DNA of 64,000 bases from Mesorhizobium muleiense (GTDB lineage: Bacteria > Pseudomonadota > Alphaproteobacteria > Rhizobiales > Rhizobiaceae). The position numbers and the translations under genes are program-made. Location: assembly GCF_900099905.1 (NCBI RefSeq), contig NZ_FNEE01000017.1:62001-126000 (forward strand), in the 5' to 3' direction. This document shows, in pieces, positions 9,097 through 17,423 of this stretch. Position 1 is the first letter of the stretch; every line of letters starts with the position of its first letter. A model generated the notes under the pieces. That model saw nothing but the letters and a program-made list of their open reading frames with translations, made no database searches and was not told the DNA's origin.

Positions 9097-10227
9097 ATGA
9101 TGAGAATGCAGCCTTCCGTCGGCGCGCTGACCGGTCTCGAAGCGGCTCTCGCCGCACTCCTCGACGGAGTGGAACCGGTTGCGCCCACTCTTTTGCCGCT
9201 TGACCAGACGCTTGGGAAGATCGGCGCCGCCATGCCGCCCCTGGCACGCGCGCAGCCCATCCGCGACACGGCAAGGACAGACGGCTGGGCGTGCCGCGCG
9301 CTCGATCTTGCTGGTGCGTCGGCCTATTCGCCGCTGCCGCTGATGGCAATGCCGGTCTGGATAGAGGCAGGCGGCGCCATGCCGGAGGGATGCGATTGCG
9401 TTCTCGATGCCGATCTCATCGATTGCAGCGGCCCGATGCCCCAGGCGCTCGATGAAGCGGCACCGGGCCAAGGCGTGCGACGCGCCGGCGAGGACATGGC
9501 GGCGGGCCGACCGCTCATCATTGCAGGGGACAGGCTGTCGGCCGCTGACCTCCTGACAGTGCGAAGCGCAGGGATTGGTGAAATTGCGGTGCGGATGCCG
9601 CAGGTGCGCCTGATCGATGTCGCCGCCCCGACGAGCGATACTTTCACGGCGCATTTTATCGCCGACCTTGCAAGAGCCTCTGGCGCGACCGTATTCGATA
9701 TCGAAACGGTTGCGCGCGACGCCAGATCCGTCGCCCAGGCGCTTGGCAATGCAGCCGGCGATTTGATCATCCTGATTGGAGGCACTGGTGCGGGGCGCGC
9801 CGACGCTACAGTTGACGCGCTTGCCGCGCGTGGGGCGCTCGTCGCCCACAACATAGCGCTGCAGCCCGGCCGAACCGCGGCGATCGGCCGGCTCGTCGGG
9901 GTCCCGATCATTGCTCTGCCCGGCGCGCCCGATCAGGCCTTTGCCGGCTTTCTGGCGCTTGTTCAGCCGGCTATCGATCGCCTGACGGGCAGGAGCGCCC
10001 CGCGACAGACGGTCCTGGCACTGGAGCGAAAAATCTCCTCCACGGTCGGACTGGCCGAGATCGTCCTGCTGAAGCAGGAACAAGACAGATGGCGGCCGCT
10101 TGCGACAGGCGATTTTTCGCTGGAGGCGATCCGCCTGGCGGATGCATGGCTTGCCATTCCAGGGGGCAGTGAGGGTTGGGCCGCGGGAACACCTGTCGGC
10201 GCCTTTGTGTTCGACGATCCCAGATGA
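9097..10227 (+). CDS. Divergent MoeA-like molybdopterin-binding protein
   Basis: 376 residues with the overall layout of MoeA but degraded motifs. Segments ARTDGWACRA, MPEGCDCVLDADL, RRAGEDMAAGRPLI and IIALPGAPDQAFAGF align with MoeA landmarks. The strongly conserved STGDE motif of the MPT-binding domain is missing (VRLIDVAAPTSDTF stands there), and the GGTSKGAGD-like loop is reduced to GGTGAGRAD. It may bind molybdopterin or an adenylated intermediate without full transferase activity, perhaps as a partner or tungsten-selective variant. It sits between tupA and the MoeA-fusion gene, whose start is 7 bp downstream of its stop. Confidence 0.7.
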   Translation: MMRMQPSVGALTGLEAALAALLDGVEPVAPTLLPLDQTLGKIGAAMPPLARAQPIRDTARTDGWACRALDLAGASAYSPLPLMAMPVWIEAGGAMPEGCDCVLDADLIDCSGPMPQALDEAAPGQGVRRAGEDMAAGRPLIIAGDRLSAADLLTVRSAGIGEIAVRMPQVRLIDVAAPTSDTFTAHFIADLARASGATVFDIETVARDARSVAQALGNAAGDLIILIGGTGAGRADATVDALAARGALVAHNIALQPGRTAAIGRLVGVPIIALPGAPDQAFAGFLALVQPAIDRLTGRSAPRQTVLALERKISSTVGLAEIVLLKQEQDRWRPLATGDFSLEAIRLADAWLAIPGGSEGWAAGTPVGAFVFDDPR

Positions 10228-10234
10228 GTCGGTG

Positions 10235-12196
10235 ATGACCAGATCCACCCGCCCAGATACCGGCCAGGAGCATACCGGCCAGGAGCAGTTTCTGACGGTC
10301 CTGTCGCGCGACGAGGCGCTCGCCCGTTTCGAAGCCGCGCTATTTCCCAGGACGATCCCGACCGAAGAACTGATGCTGGCGGATGCGCTTGGGCTGGCGC
10401 TTGCCGATGATGTCACGGCTCCGATCGACGTGCCGCCCTTCGACCGTTCGAACGTCGATGGTTTTGCCGTGCGCGCCGCCGACATGGCCACCGCATCGGA
10501 GGCGCTTCCTGCCAGGCTCCTGCTCAACCGCGAAACTATCGCCTGCGGTGTCGCCCCGCAAATCCCTGTGCTCGCAGGCACCGCCACCTCGATCTCGACG
10601 GGCGGGCCGGTGCCGCGCGGCGCCGATGCCATCGTCATGGTGGAGCACACGCAACCGGCCGAAGACGATGCCATCGAGGTCAGGCGCGGAGCCTCGCCCG
10701 GCCAGTTCATCTCGCATGCCGGATCCGATATTGCCCGCGGTGAGGTTCTGCTGCGCGCCGGAACGGTGATCGGCTCGCGTGAAATCGGCATGCTTGCCGC
10801 CTGCGGAATTGCGCTGGTGACGGTGGCGCGCAAGCTGCGCGTGGCGGTTTTGTCGACCGGCGACGAACTTGTCCAACCGGGCGACACCCTGCGGCCCGCC
10901 GGCATTTACGACGCCAATGGCGCAATCGTCAGCGCCGCGATAACTGAAAATGGCGGCCAGGCGAGCTTTCTCGGCGCCTATCCGGATGACGAACCCACGC
11001 TGGAAGCCGCCATGCGCGAGGCGCTGGCGGCGCATGACGTGCTGATAGTGTCGGGCGGGACGTCCAAGGGCGCGGGTGATGTCAGCCACCGCATCGTGAA
11101 CCGTCTCGGCGCGCCCGGCATCGTTGCCCATGGCGTGGCGCTGAAGCCGGGAAAACCACTTTGCCTCGCCGTTTGCGACGGCAAGCCGGTCGTCGTGCTG
11201 CCGGGATTTCCGACTTCGGCCATGTTCACTTTCCACGACATGATCGTTCCCGTGCTGCGCCGCATGGCGGGCCTGCCGCCTCGGACCGAAGCGAAGGTCG
11301 CGGCAAAGGTTCCACTGCGCATTCAGTCCGAACTCGGCCGCACGGAGTTCGTGATGGTGTCGCTGGTCGAGGGTGAGCAGGGGCTGGTCGCCTATCCCAC
11401 CGGCAAGGGCTCGGGGGCGATAACGTCCTTTGCCCAGGCGGACGGCTTCATCAGCATCGAAGCTTTGGCCGACAATATGCCTGCCGGAAGCGAGGCGTCG
11501 GTGACGCTGTTCACACCGCACGTGCGTGTTCCCGATCTCGTGGTGATCGGCAGCAACTGCACCGGCCTGGATATTGTCGTGGGGATTCTGTTTCGCGCCG
11601 GCCTGACGGTGCGGTCCCTCGCGGTCGGGAGCCTGGGCGGCCTGGCCGCGGCCAAGCGGGGAGAGTGCGATATCGCGCCCATCCACCTCTTCGACACCAG
11701 GACGCAAAGCTACAATGCGCCGTTCCTGAGCGAAGGCCTCGAACTCGTGCAGGGATGGCGACGCATGCAGGGCATCGTCTACCGCCCGGGCGACGTGCGC
11801 TTCCAGGCGACCGACCCAGAGGAGGCGGTGCGAGCCGCACTCGCCGATCCCAATTGCATGATGGTCAACCGCAACCAGGGCTCGGGTACGCGCATCCTGA
11901 TCGACCAACTGCTTGGTCCGGCGCGTCCCGACGGATATTGGAACCAGCCCCGCTCGCACAATGCCGTCGCGGCGGCCGTCGCACAGAACCGAGCGGACTG
12001 GGGCGTCACCATTGCGCCGGTGGCGGGCTCAGCCGGGCTCGGTTTCATTGCGCTGAAGGAAGAGCATTATGATTTCGCGCTGGTCTCTGCCCGCAAAGAG
12101 CGACCCGCGGTGCAGGCCTTCCTTAACGCGCTCGCTTCGCCTGAATTCAAAGAGGGGATCGAGCGCATGGGTTTTACCCGACCTGGCCAAGTGTGA
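10235..12196 (+). CDS. MoeA fused to C-terminal PBP-like oxyanion-binding domain
   Basis: 653 residues. Residues about 20-420 are a full MoeA with PPFDRSNVDGFAVR, GADAIVMVEHT, VAVLSTGDELVQPGD, VSGGTSKGAGDVSH and VVLPGFPTSA. MoeA inserts metal into adenylated molybdopterin. Residues about 430-653 form a PBP-like domain (VVIGSNCTGLDIVVGIL; GECDIAPIHLFD; MVNRNQGSGTRILIDQL; ADWGVTIAPVA) related to molybdate/tungstate sensors. The fusion suggests metal sensing or channelling at the insertion step. The frame stays open upstream, but the ATG at 10235, 7 bp after the previous stop, gives the expected N-terminus. It converges with mobA. Confidence 0.88.
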   Translation: MTRSTRPDTGQEHTGQEQFLTVLSRDEALARFEAALFPRTIPTEELMLADALGLALADDVTAPIDVPPFDRSNVDGFAVRAADMATASEALPARLLLNRETIACGVAPQIPVLAGTATSISTGGPVPRGADAIVMVEHTQPAEDDAIEVRRGASPGQFISHAGSDIARGEVLLRAGTVIGSREIGMLAACGIALVTVARKLRVAVLSTGDELVQPGDTLRPAGIYDANGAIVSAAITENGGQASFLGAYPDDEPTLEAAMREALAAHDVLIVSGGTSKGAGDVSHRIVNRLGAPGIVAHGVALKPGKPLCLAVCDGKPVVVLPGFPTSAMFTFHDMIVPVLRRMAGLPPRTEAKVAAKVPLRIQSELGRTEFVMVSLVEGEQGLVAYPTGKGSGAITSFAQADGFISIEALADNMPAGSEASVTLFTPHVRVPDLVVIGSNCTGLDIVVGILFRAGLTVRSLAVGSLGGLAAAKRGECDIAPIHLFDTRTQSYNAPFLSEGLELVQGWRRMQGIVYRPGDVRFQATDPEEAVRAALADPNCMMVNRNQGSGTRILIDQLLGPARPDGYWNQPRSHNAVAAAVAQNRADWGVTIAPVAGSAGLGFIALKEEHYDFALVSARKERPAVQAFLNALASPEFKEGIERMGFTRPGQV

Positions 12197-12206
12197 GATA
12201 TCCGGG

Positions 12207-12854
12207 TTAAGGGTCGGCAAGGTGCCCAACCAGCCGTTCGGCCTCGGCAAAATCTTCGACCGTGTTGACATTGAAGAAGGGATCCACCGGCTTGTCCGGC
12301 CAGGACGCGGTGGCAACCTGGTAGCGAGCCGTCCACAGGTCGATCTTGCGAACGCCCTCTTCGACGAGCGCATGGCGTAACGCATCGCGCATCGCCACTT
12401 GCCACAGCCCGATGACAGGATGCGTCCGGCCCGCTGACATCGCCACCGCCAGATCCGCAGCTTTCGCCATGCGCGCCCGATGCAGCCGTTCGACGAGGTC
12501 GCGCGGCATGAAAGGACAGTCCGCTGCGACGCTGACGATCCATTCGACATCGGGCCTGTTCGCCGCCGTCCAGTCGAGGCCCGCAAGCACGCCGGCAAGC
12601 GGCCCCGGATAGTTTTCGACCGGGTCGGCGACGACTGGAAGGCGAAAGCGGGCGAAGCGGGCAGGGTCGCCATTGGCGTTCAGCAAGAGCCCGTCGCATT
12701 GCGGGCCGAGGCGCTCGAGGACACGATCGAGGATGGTGGTTCCGTCGATCCGACGCATGGATTTGTCGCCACCGCCCATGCGCCGGGCGAGCCCCCCGGC
12801 GAGAACGACGCCCAGGGTCGGCACCTTCTCATTCGCCATCGGCTCATTCGCCAT
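12207..12854 (-). CDS. mobA: Molybdenum cofactor guanylyltransferase MobA
   Basis: 215 residues. It attaches GMP to Mo-/W-molybdopterin to give the bis-MGD cofactor needed by formate dehydrogenase. The nucleotide-binding start LGVVLAGGLARRMGGGDKSM matches the GGxSxRMGxxK motif, with GPLAGVLAG and AADCPFMPRDLV further on and PFFNVNTVEDF near the C-terminus. Two starts exist because of a 15-bp tandem duplication: ATG at 12854 with GGGAG upstream, and ATG at 12839. The first overlaps the 3' end of fdhD, indicating translational coupling. Confidence 0.92.
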   Translation of the reverse strand: MANEPMANEKVPTLGVVLAGGLARRMGGGDKSMRRIDGTTILDRVLERLGPQCDGLLLNANGDPARFARFRLPVVADPVENYPGPLAGVLAGLDWTAANRPDVEWIVSVAADCPFMPRDLVERLHRARMAKAADLAVAMSAGRTHPVIGLWQVAMRDALRHALVEEGVRKIDLWTARYQVATASWPDKPVDPFFNVNTVEDFAEAERLVGHLADP

Positions 12855-12857
12855 CGG
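12828..12857. repeat. 15-bp tandem duplication across the mobA start
   Basis: CTCATTCGCCATCGG occurs twice without a gap (12828-12842 and 12843-12857). On the minus strand it duplicates the mobA start codon and four following codons, giving the N-terminus MANEPMANE, and it also contains the fdhD stop. It creates two alternative mobA starts. It looks like a slippage event and is a likely site of strain variation. Confidence 0.85.
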
Positions 12858-13734
12858 CAGCTCCCTTGCGTCTGTGACGCGGTGCTTCCTCGTCGACGGA
12901 AGCGAGGTCCTGGTCGAAGACGATGCGGTCCGCGCCCGATAGCACGGCGAACCGCTTGCCGCGCGCCCGACCGACCAGCGTCAGGCCGGCCTGACGCGCC
13001 AGATCTACTCCCCAGGCGGTGAAACCCGAGCGCGAGACGAGGATCGGAATGCCCATTCGAACCGTCTTGATCGTCATTTCCGACGTCAGCCTGCCCGTCG
13101 TGTAAAGGATCTTGTCAGCGGCATCGATGCCCTGGCGATACATCCAGCCGGCGATCTTGTCGACGGCGTTGTGGCGCCCGACGTCCTCCATGTAGCAGAT
13201 CGGCGTGCCTTCCTTGCAAAGGACGCAGCCATGAATCGCGCCCGCTTCAAGATAGAGCGACGGCGTCGTGTTGATCGTGCGGGTCATTTGGTAAAGCCAG
13301 GAGGTGTGCAGCGCGGCTGGCGGCAGAGTGATATCGAGCGCCTCGAGAAGATCGCCGAAAGCGGTCCCCTGCGCGCAGCCTGAAGTCTGCGTCCGTTTTC
13401 TAAGCTTCTGCTCGTAATTTGTGTTGCGCTCGGTACGAACGACCACGACCTGCACGTCGTCGTCATAGTCGACTTCGGTTACGACGTCGTCGGATTTGAG
13501 CATGTTCTGATTGAGCAGGTAGCCCAGCGCCAGATATTCGGGATAGTCGCCGATCGTCATCATCGTGACGATCTCCTGGGCGTTCAGATAGAGCGTCAGC
13601 GGGCGTTCAACGGGGACGCGGATTTGAATAGCGGCGCCCGTATGATCGATGCCGCTGACCTGTTCGGTCAATCGGATGTCATCCGGGCTCGGCATGATGA
13701 TGGCGGGGTCTGGTCTGGTTTTCATCTGCTGCAT
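12844..13734 (-). CDS. fdhD: Formate dehydrogenase accessory sulfurtransferase FdhD
   Basis: 296 residues. FdhD carries sulfur from a cysteine desulfurase to the bis-MGD cofactor, which formate dehydrogenases need for activity. Family segments include PLTLYLNAQEIVTMM, LALGYLLNQ, the HGCVLCKEG loop with a CxxC pair, YMEDVGRHNAVDK, YTTGRLTSEM and SRSGFTAWGVDLA. The frame is open to 13800, but the ATG at 13734 has AGAGAG upstream and gives a family-sized N-terminus. It is followed by the overlapping mobA and is divergent from moeA at 13916. Confidence 0.92.
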   Translation of the reverse strand: MQQMKTRPDPAIIMPSPDDIRLTEQVSGIDHTGAAIQIRVPVERPLTLYLNAQEIVTMMTIGDYPEYLALGYLLNQNMLKSDDVVTEVDYDDDVQVVVVRTERNTNYEQKLRKRTQTSGCAQGTAFGDLLEALDITLPPAALHTSWLYQMTRTINTTPSLYLEAGAIHGCVLCKEGTPICYMEDVGRHNAVDKIAGWMYRQGIDAADKILYTTGRLTSEMTIKTVRMGIPILVSRSGFTAWGVDLARQAGLTLVGRARGKRFAVLSGADRIVFDQDLASVDEEAPRHRRKGAADGE

Positions 13735-13915
13735 GGCGCTCTCTTGAAATTGCAATCCCGCTCGCCGGAGTGGACGCGTTACCTTCGGCTTGACCTGCAC
13801 TATATAGCCTGTTCAAACCGATGCCGGTCCACAAAAGCGCGCACAGGCGCAGACTGGGCTTGCCGGATGGCGCCGAGCTGCCGGCTCGGCCAGATCCATA
13901 GAGGCTGAAGGCTCG

Positions 13916-15172
13916 ATGGCGCAACTTTCAGATGACTGCTTCGCTTTCGGCGGCCCGATGCGATCGCTCGATGATACAGCCGCACTGATTGTTTCACGGC
14001 TGACCGTTGTCGACGAGACCGAAACCGTCCAGCTGGCGATTGCCGATGGGCGCGTCCTGGCGAGTGATCTGGTGGCGCCGCTGGCCCTGCCGCCTTTCAC
14101 CAACTCAGCCGTCGACGGCTATGCACTGCGCGGCGACGACCTGCCGGGAACCGTTGAAAAAACCTTGCCGGTGAGCGGCAGGATCCAGGCTGGGATGGCG
14201 CCGGATCGGCACGCCGCGCCCGGACAAGCCATACGCATCTTCACCGGCGCTCCGCTGCCGGAGGGGGCAGATACGGTCTACATGCAGGAAGATGTCCGTG
14301 TCGACGATACCGGCAGGGTCATTCTTCCGCCCGGCCTGAAAAGAGGAGCCAACGTGCGGCCGGCGGGCGAGGACGTCGCAGCAGGCAAGGTGGTCCTGCA
14401 GGCCGGCCAGCGCATGCGCCCGCAGGATGTTGCGCTCGCCGCGGCGCTCGGCATGACGCAGATCGATGTGCGGCGCAAAGTTCGCGTCGCGATCTTCTCG
14501 ACCGGCAACGAGATCGTCGCGCCGGGACAGGTCCGGGGACCGGCCCAGCTTTTCGATTCGAACCGCTTCATGCTGATGGCCATGCTGGCAAGATTGGGCT
14601 GCGAGACCACCGATTTGGGCATTCTGATCGACGACAGCAGGCTGATCGCGGATGTGCTGAGCGAGGCTGCGCCAGGGCAGGACCTGATCCTGGCGTCCGG
14701 CGGGGTCTCGACCGGGGAGGCCGACTGCGTCAAGGCCGCCGTCGAGAGTGTGGGCACCCTGGTCTTCTGGCGGGTGGCCATAAAACCCGGCCGCCCAGTA
14801 GCCATGGGGGTGATCCGGGGAACAGCCTTCATTGGGCTGCCCGGCAATCCGGTGGCGAGCTTCGTCACATTCGCCCATATTGCGCGCGCCGCGATCCTTG
14901 CACTGGCCGGCGCACGGCAGCAGCCACCAATTTCGAGGCCGGTGCGGGCCGCCTTCTCCTACCGCAAAAAGCCGGGGCGACGCGAATATGTGCGGGTAAG
15001 CCTGCGTGGGACGCAGGATGGCACATATGAAGCCGTCAAATTCCCGCGCGAGGGCGCTGGCATGCTGTCTTCTTTGGTTCAAACGCACGGCCTTGTCGAA
15101 CTCGGCGAGGAAATAGCCGAGGTCGAGCCGGGCCAGACCGTTCAGTTCCTTGCCTATTCGGACCTGTATTGA
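13916..15172 (+). CDS. moeA: Molybdopterin molybdotransferase MoeA (gephyrin-like)
   Basis: 418 residues, standard MoeA length. All expected motifs are present: PPFTNSAVDGYALR, GADTVYMQEDV, RPAGEDVAAG, VRVAIFSTGNEIVAPG, LASGGVSTGEAD, AIKPGRPVAMG and GLPGNPVASFVTF. It inserts molybdate or tungstate into adenylated molybdopterin. It is the third MoeA-like gene in five kilobases and the only one that is complete and unfused. It lies head to head with fdhD and upstream of the TusA-like gene. Confidence 0.92.
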   Translation: MAQLSDDCFAFGGPMRSLDDTAALIVSRLTVVDETETVQLAIADGRVLASDLVAPLALPPFTNSAVDGYALRGDDLPGTVEKTLPVSGRIQAGMAPDRHAAPGQAIRIFTGAPLPEGADTVYMQEDVRVDDTGRVILPPGLKRGANVRPAGEDVAAGKVVLQAGQRMRPQDVALAAALGMTQIDVRRKVRVAIFSTGNEIVAPGQVRGPAQLFDSNRFMLMAMLARLGCETTDLGILIDDSRLIADVLSEAAPGQDLILASGGVSTGEADCVKAAVESVGTLVFWRVAIKPGRPVAMGVIRGTAFIGLPGNPVASFVTFAHIARAAILALAGARQQPPISRPVRAAFSYRKKPGRREYVRVSLRGTQDGTYEAVKFPREGAGMLSSLVQTHGLVELGEEIAEVEPGQTVQFLAYSDLY

Positions 15173-15302
15173 CGAACGCCGTCGAGCCGGTGGGCATGCA
15201 GTATGCCAAAATGCGGTGCGACGCCTGGCCGCTCTCAACTGCAGTATACCCTGGGTCGGCGACCGTTGACGACCGGTAAGCGGTCCGCCATGGTGCGCCA
15301 CC

Positions 15303-15542
15303 ATGACGACGAGACAGCTCGATCTGACGGGATTGAAATGTCCCTTGCCGGCGCTGAAAACCCGCAAGGCGCTCAGCGGCATAAGCCCAGGCGAGCGCCT
15401 TGAGGTCCGTTGCACCGATCCGCTGGCAGCCATAGACATTCCCAATCTGATCAACGAAATGGGCGACCGCCTGGAGGCGATGCAACGGCAGGGAGACCAC
15501 ATCGTTTTCTTGATCGAGAAGGCGCAAGCTGCCCCGGTATAG
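15303..15542 (+). CDS. TusA-family sulfurtransferase-like protein
   Basis: 79 residues. The N-terminal motif LDLTGLKCPLPALKTRKAL is the TusA/SirA signature with its single reactive cysteine (Cys13). These proteins relay persulfide sulfur. Next to fdhD, moeA and the dehydrogenase genes, a role in sulfuration of the molybdopterin cofactor or in FdhD loading is plausible, but this is inferred from position. The ATG at 15303 begins the conserved fold directly. Confidence 0.88.
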   Translation: MTTRQLDLTGLKCPLPALKTRKALSGISPGERLEVRCTDPLAAIDIPNLINEMGDRLEAMQRQGDHIVFLIEKAQAAPV

Positions 15543-15631
15543 GCCGTGCGACAAATCAGGGCGCAGATCAGTTCTGTCGCGGCGCCCCGGCCATGCTAAA
15601 ATTGTCAAACCGGCATTTGGTTCAACTTGTC

Positions 15632-15657
15632 TGCCAAGTCGATTTGTGTGCCAAGTC
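15632..15657. promoter_or_regulatory. Direct repeat upstream of the formate dehydrogenase genes
   Basis: TGCCAAGTC occurs at 15632-15640 and 15649-15657, a 17-bp period (about 1.6 helical turns), 93 bp before the start of the diaphorase subunit. It could be a tandem activator site. There is no independent support; regulator unknown. Confidence 0.25.
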
Positions 15658-15749
15658 CTTGATCCAAGGTGCGCCGGGCTGAGGGAACTCACAACCACAT
15701 TGGTGGCGGGAGCCGCCTTCCTCAGACGAAGGGTCCGGGAGGAGAGAGG

Positions 15750-17423
15750 ATGACAATGCAGCAACGGCGATCTCCCGATCGCGGACCCAAAGGGCGGGCG
15801 CTGGATGATGTTGCCCTGGCCGAGGTCCGGGAACTTCTTGGCCATCGCGAACGGCGCCGGGATCTGTTGATCGAATTCCTGCATCTGATCCAGGACCGCT
15901 ACGGTTGTCTGTCGGCCGCGCATCTGCGCGCGCTTGCCGAAGACATGCGCCTGTCCCAGGTGGAGGTTTACGAGGTCGCGACCTTCTACGACCATTTCGA
16001 TATCGTCAGGGAAGGCGAGGCGAGACCCGCGCCGCTGACAATCCGGGTGTGCGAATCGATAAGCTGCATGCTGGCGGGCGCCGAACACCTGATTGGCGAA
16101 CTGGCCGCCAAGGCCGACCCAAACACAGTCCGCGTCATGCGTGCGCCCTGCATGGGCCGCTGCGCCGCAGCGCCCGCGGCGCGCATTGGCGACCGTGAGG
16201 TCGACCAAGCCAGCAGCCATATCCTTATCGATCTGGCTCGCTCGGGCGATACGAAAGTTGTCGTACCCGATTATGTTGGCCTCGATGCCTATCGTGCCGC
16301 TGGCGGCTATCAGCTTCTCCGGAAGGTGAAGGCGGGCGAGACCGGCATTGACGCCATCATCGAGATCATGGAGCACGCCGGTCTGCGCGGTCTCGGCGGC
16401 GCCGGCTTTCCGGCCGGCAAGAAATGGAACTTCGTGCGCGGCTATCCAGGGCCGCGGCTGATGTCGATCAATGGCGACGAAGGCGAGCCTGGCACTTTCA
16501 AGGACCGCATCTATCTCGAAAAGGATCCGCACCGCACCTTCGAAGGCGCGCTTATCGCCGCCCATGCGGTCGAGGCCGAGCGCATTTATTTCTACATGCG
16601 CGACGAATATCCGGCCGTGCTCGCCATTTTGCGCGCCGAGATCGCGGCGCTCGAGGCAGCCGGCATCGTCAAGCCCGGTTTCATCGACCTTCGGCGCGGC
16701 GCCGGCGCCTATATTTGCGGCGAGGAAAGCGCGATGCTGGAAAGCATCGAGGGCAAGCGCGGCATGCCCCGCCACCGGCCTCCCTATATTGCCGAAGTCG
16801 GACTTTTCGGACGCCCGACACTCAACCACAATGTCGAGACGCTGTGGTGGATTCGCGACATCGTCGAGAAGGGACCCGAATGGTTCGCCGCGCAGGGCAA
16901 GCCCGGCCATCAGGGAATTCGCTCCTGGTCGGTTTCCGGGCATGTGAAGGAGCCGGGTGTCAAGCTGGCCCCGGCTGGCGTCACCGTGCGCGAACTGATC
17001 GAGGATTATTGCGGCGGCATGGCAGACGGGCATGAATTCAAGGCCTATCTGCCAGGTGGAGCCTCGGGCGGCATCCTTCCGGCGTCGATGGGCGACATTG
17101 AACTCGATTTCGGCGGCGAACTCGCCAAACAGGGCGCCTTTGTCGGCTCACATGCTGTGGTCGTGCTTTCGCAAGCCGACAACATCAGGGATGTGACCCT
17201 CAATCTCATGAATTTCTTCAAACACGAGAGTTGCGGGAAATGCACGCCGTGCCGGGAGGGAACCGAAAAGCTGGTAACGCTCTTGAAAGAGAAGGGCGTG
17301 CCGGATGAGACGGCGATGCGCGACCTTGAAACAGTGATGCGCGATTCCTCCATTTGCGGTCTCGGCCAGGCGGCGCCCAATCCGGTCAATCACCTTTTGA
17401 CGCATTTTAGGGATGATCTTTGA
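15750..17423 (+). CDS. fdsB: NAD-linked formate dehydrogenase, fused NuoE/NuoF-type diaphorase subunit
   Basis: 557 residues. Residues about 25-170 are a NuoE-like domain with a [2Fe-2S] site (CESISC and CMGRC). The rest is NuoF-like: the FMN/NAD region GLRGLGGAGFPAGKKW and GDEGEPGTFKDR, the GAGAYICGEESAML segment, and a [4Fe-4S] site SCGKCTPCREG near residue 494 with SICGLGQ. It passes electrons from the catalytic subunit to NAD+. The fused form recalls the beta subunit of Methylobacterium FDH1, whereas Rhodobacter-type enzymes have separate FdsG and FdsB. The ATG at 15750 follows GGAGAGAGG. The last codons overlap fdsA. Confidence 0.9.
   Translation: MTMQQRRSPDRGPKGRALDDVALAEVRELLGHRERRRDLLIEFLHLIQDRYGCLSAAHLRALAEDMRLSQVEVYEVATFYDHFDIVREGEARPAPLTIRVCESISCMLAGAEHLIGELAAKADPNTVRVMRAPCMGRCAAAPAARIGDREVDQASSHILIDLARSGDTKVVVPDYVGLDAYRAAGGYQLLRKVKAGETGIDAIIEIMEHAGLRGLGGAGFPAGKKWNFVRGYPGPRLMSINGDEGEPGTFKDRIYLEKDPHRTFEGALIAAHAVEAERIYFYMRDEYPAVLAILRAEIAALEAAGIVKPGFIDLRRGAGAYICGEESAMLESIEGKRGMPRHRPPYIAEVGLFGRPTLNHNVETLWWIRDIVEKGPEWFAAQGKPGHQGIRSWSVSGHVKEPGVKLAPAGVTVRELIEDYCGGMADGHEFKAYLPGGASGGILPASMGDIELDFGGELAKQGAFVGSHAVVVLSQADNIRDVTLNLMNFFKHESCGKCTPCREGTEKLVTLLKEKGVPDETAMRDLETVMRDSSICGLGQAAPNPVNHLLTHFRDDL

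Noticed and set aside
9088..11959. Overlapping long minus-strand frames of 605 and 539 codons
   Set aside because: Shadows of the two MoeA-like genes on the plus strand; low-complexity composition and no motifs.
15036..17033. A 665-codon open frame on the minus strand
   Set aside because: Antisense to the end of moeA, the TusA-like gene and the diaphorase subunit. No domain is visible, and the plus-strand genes explain the sequence fully.
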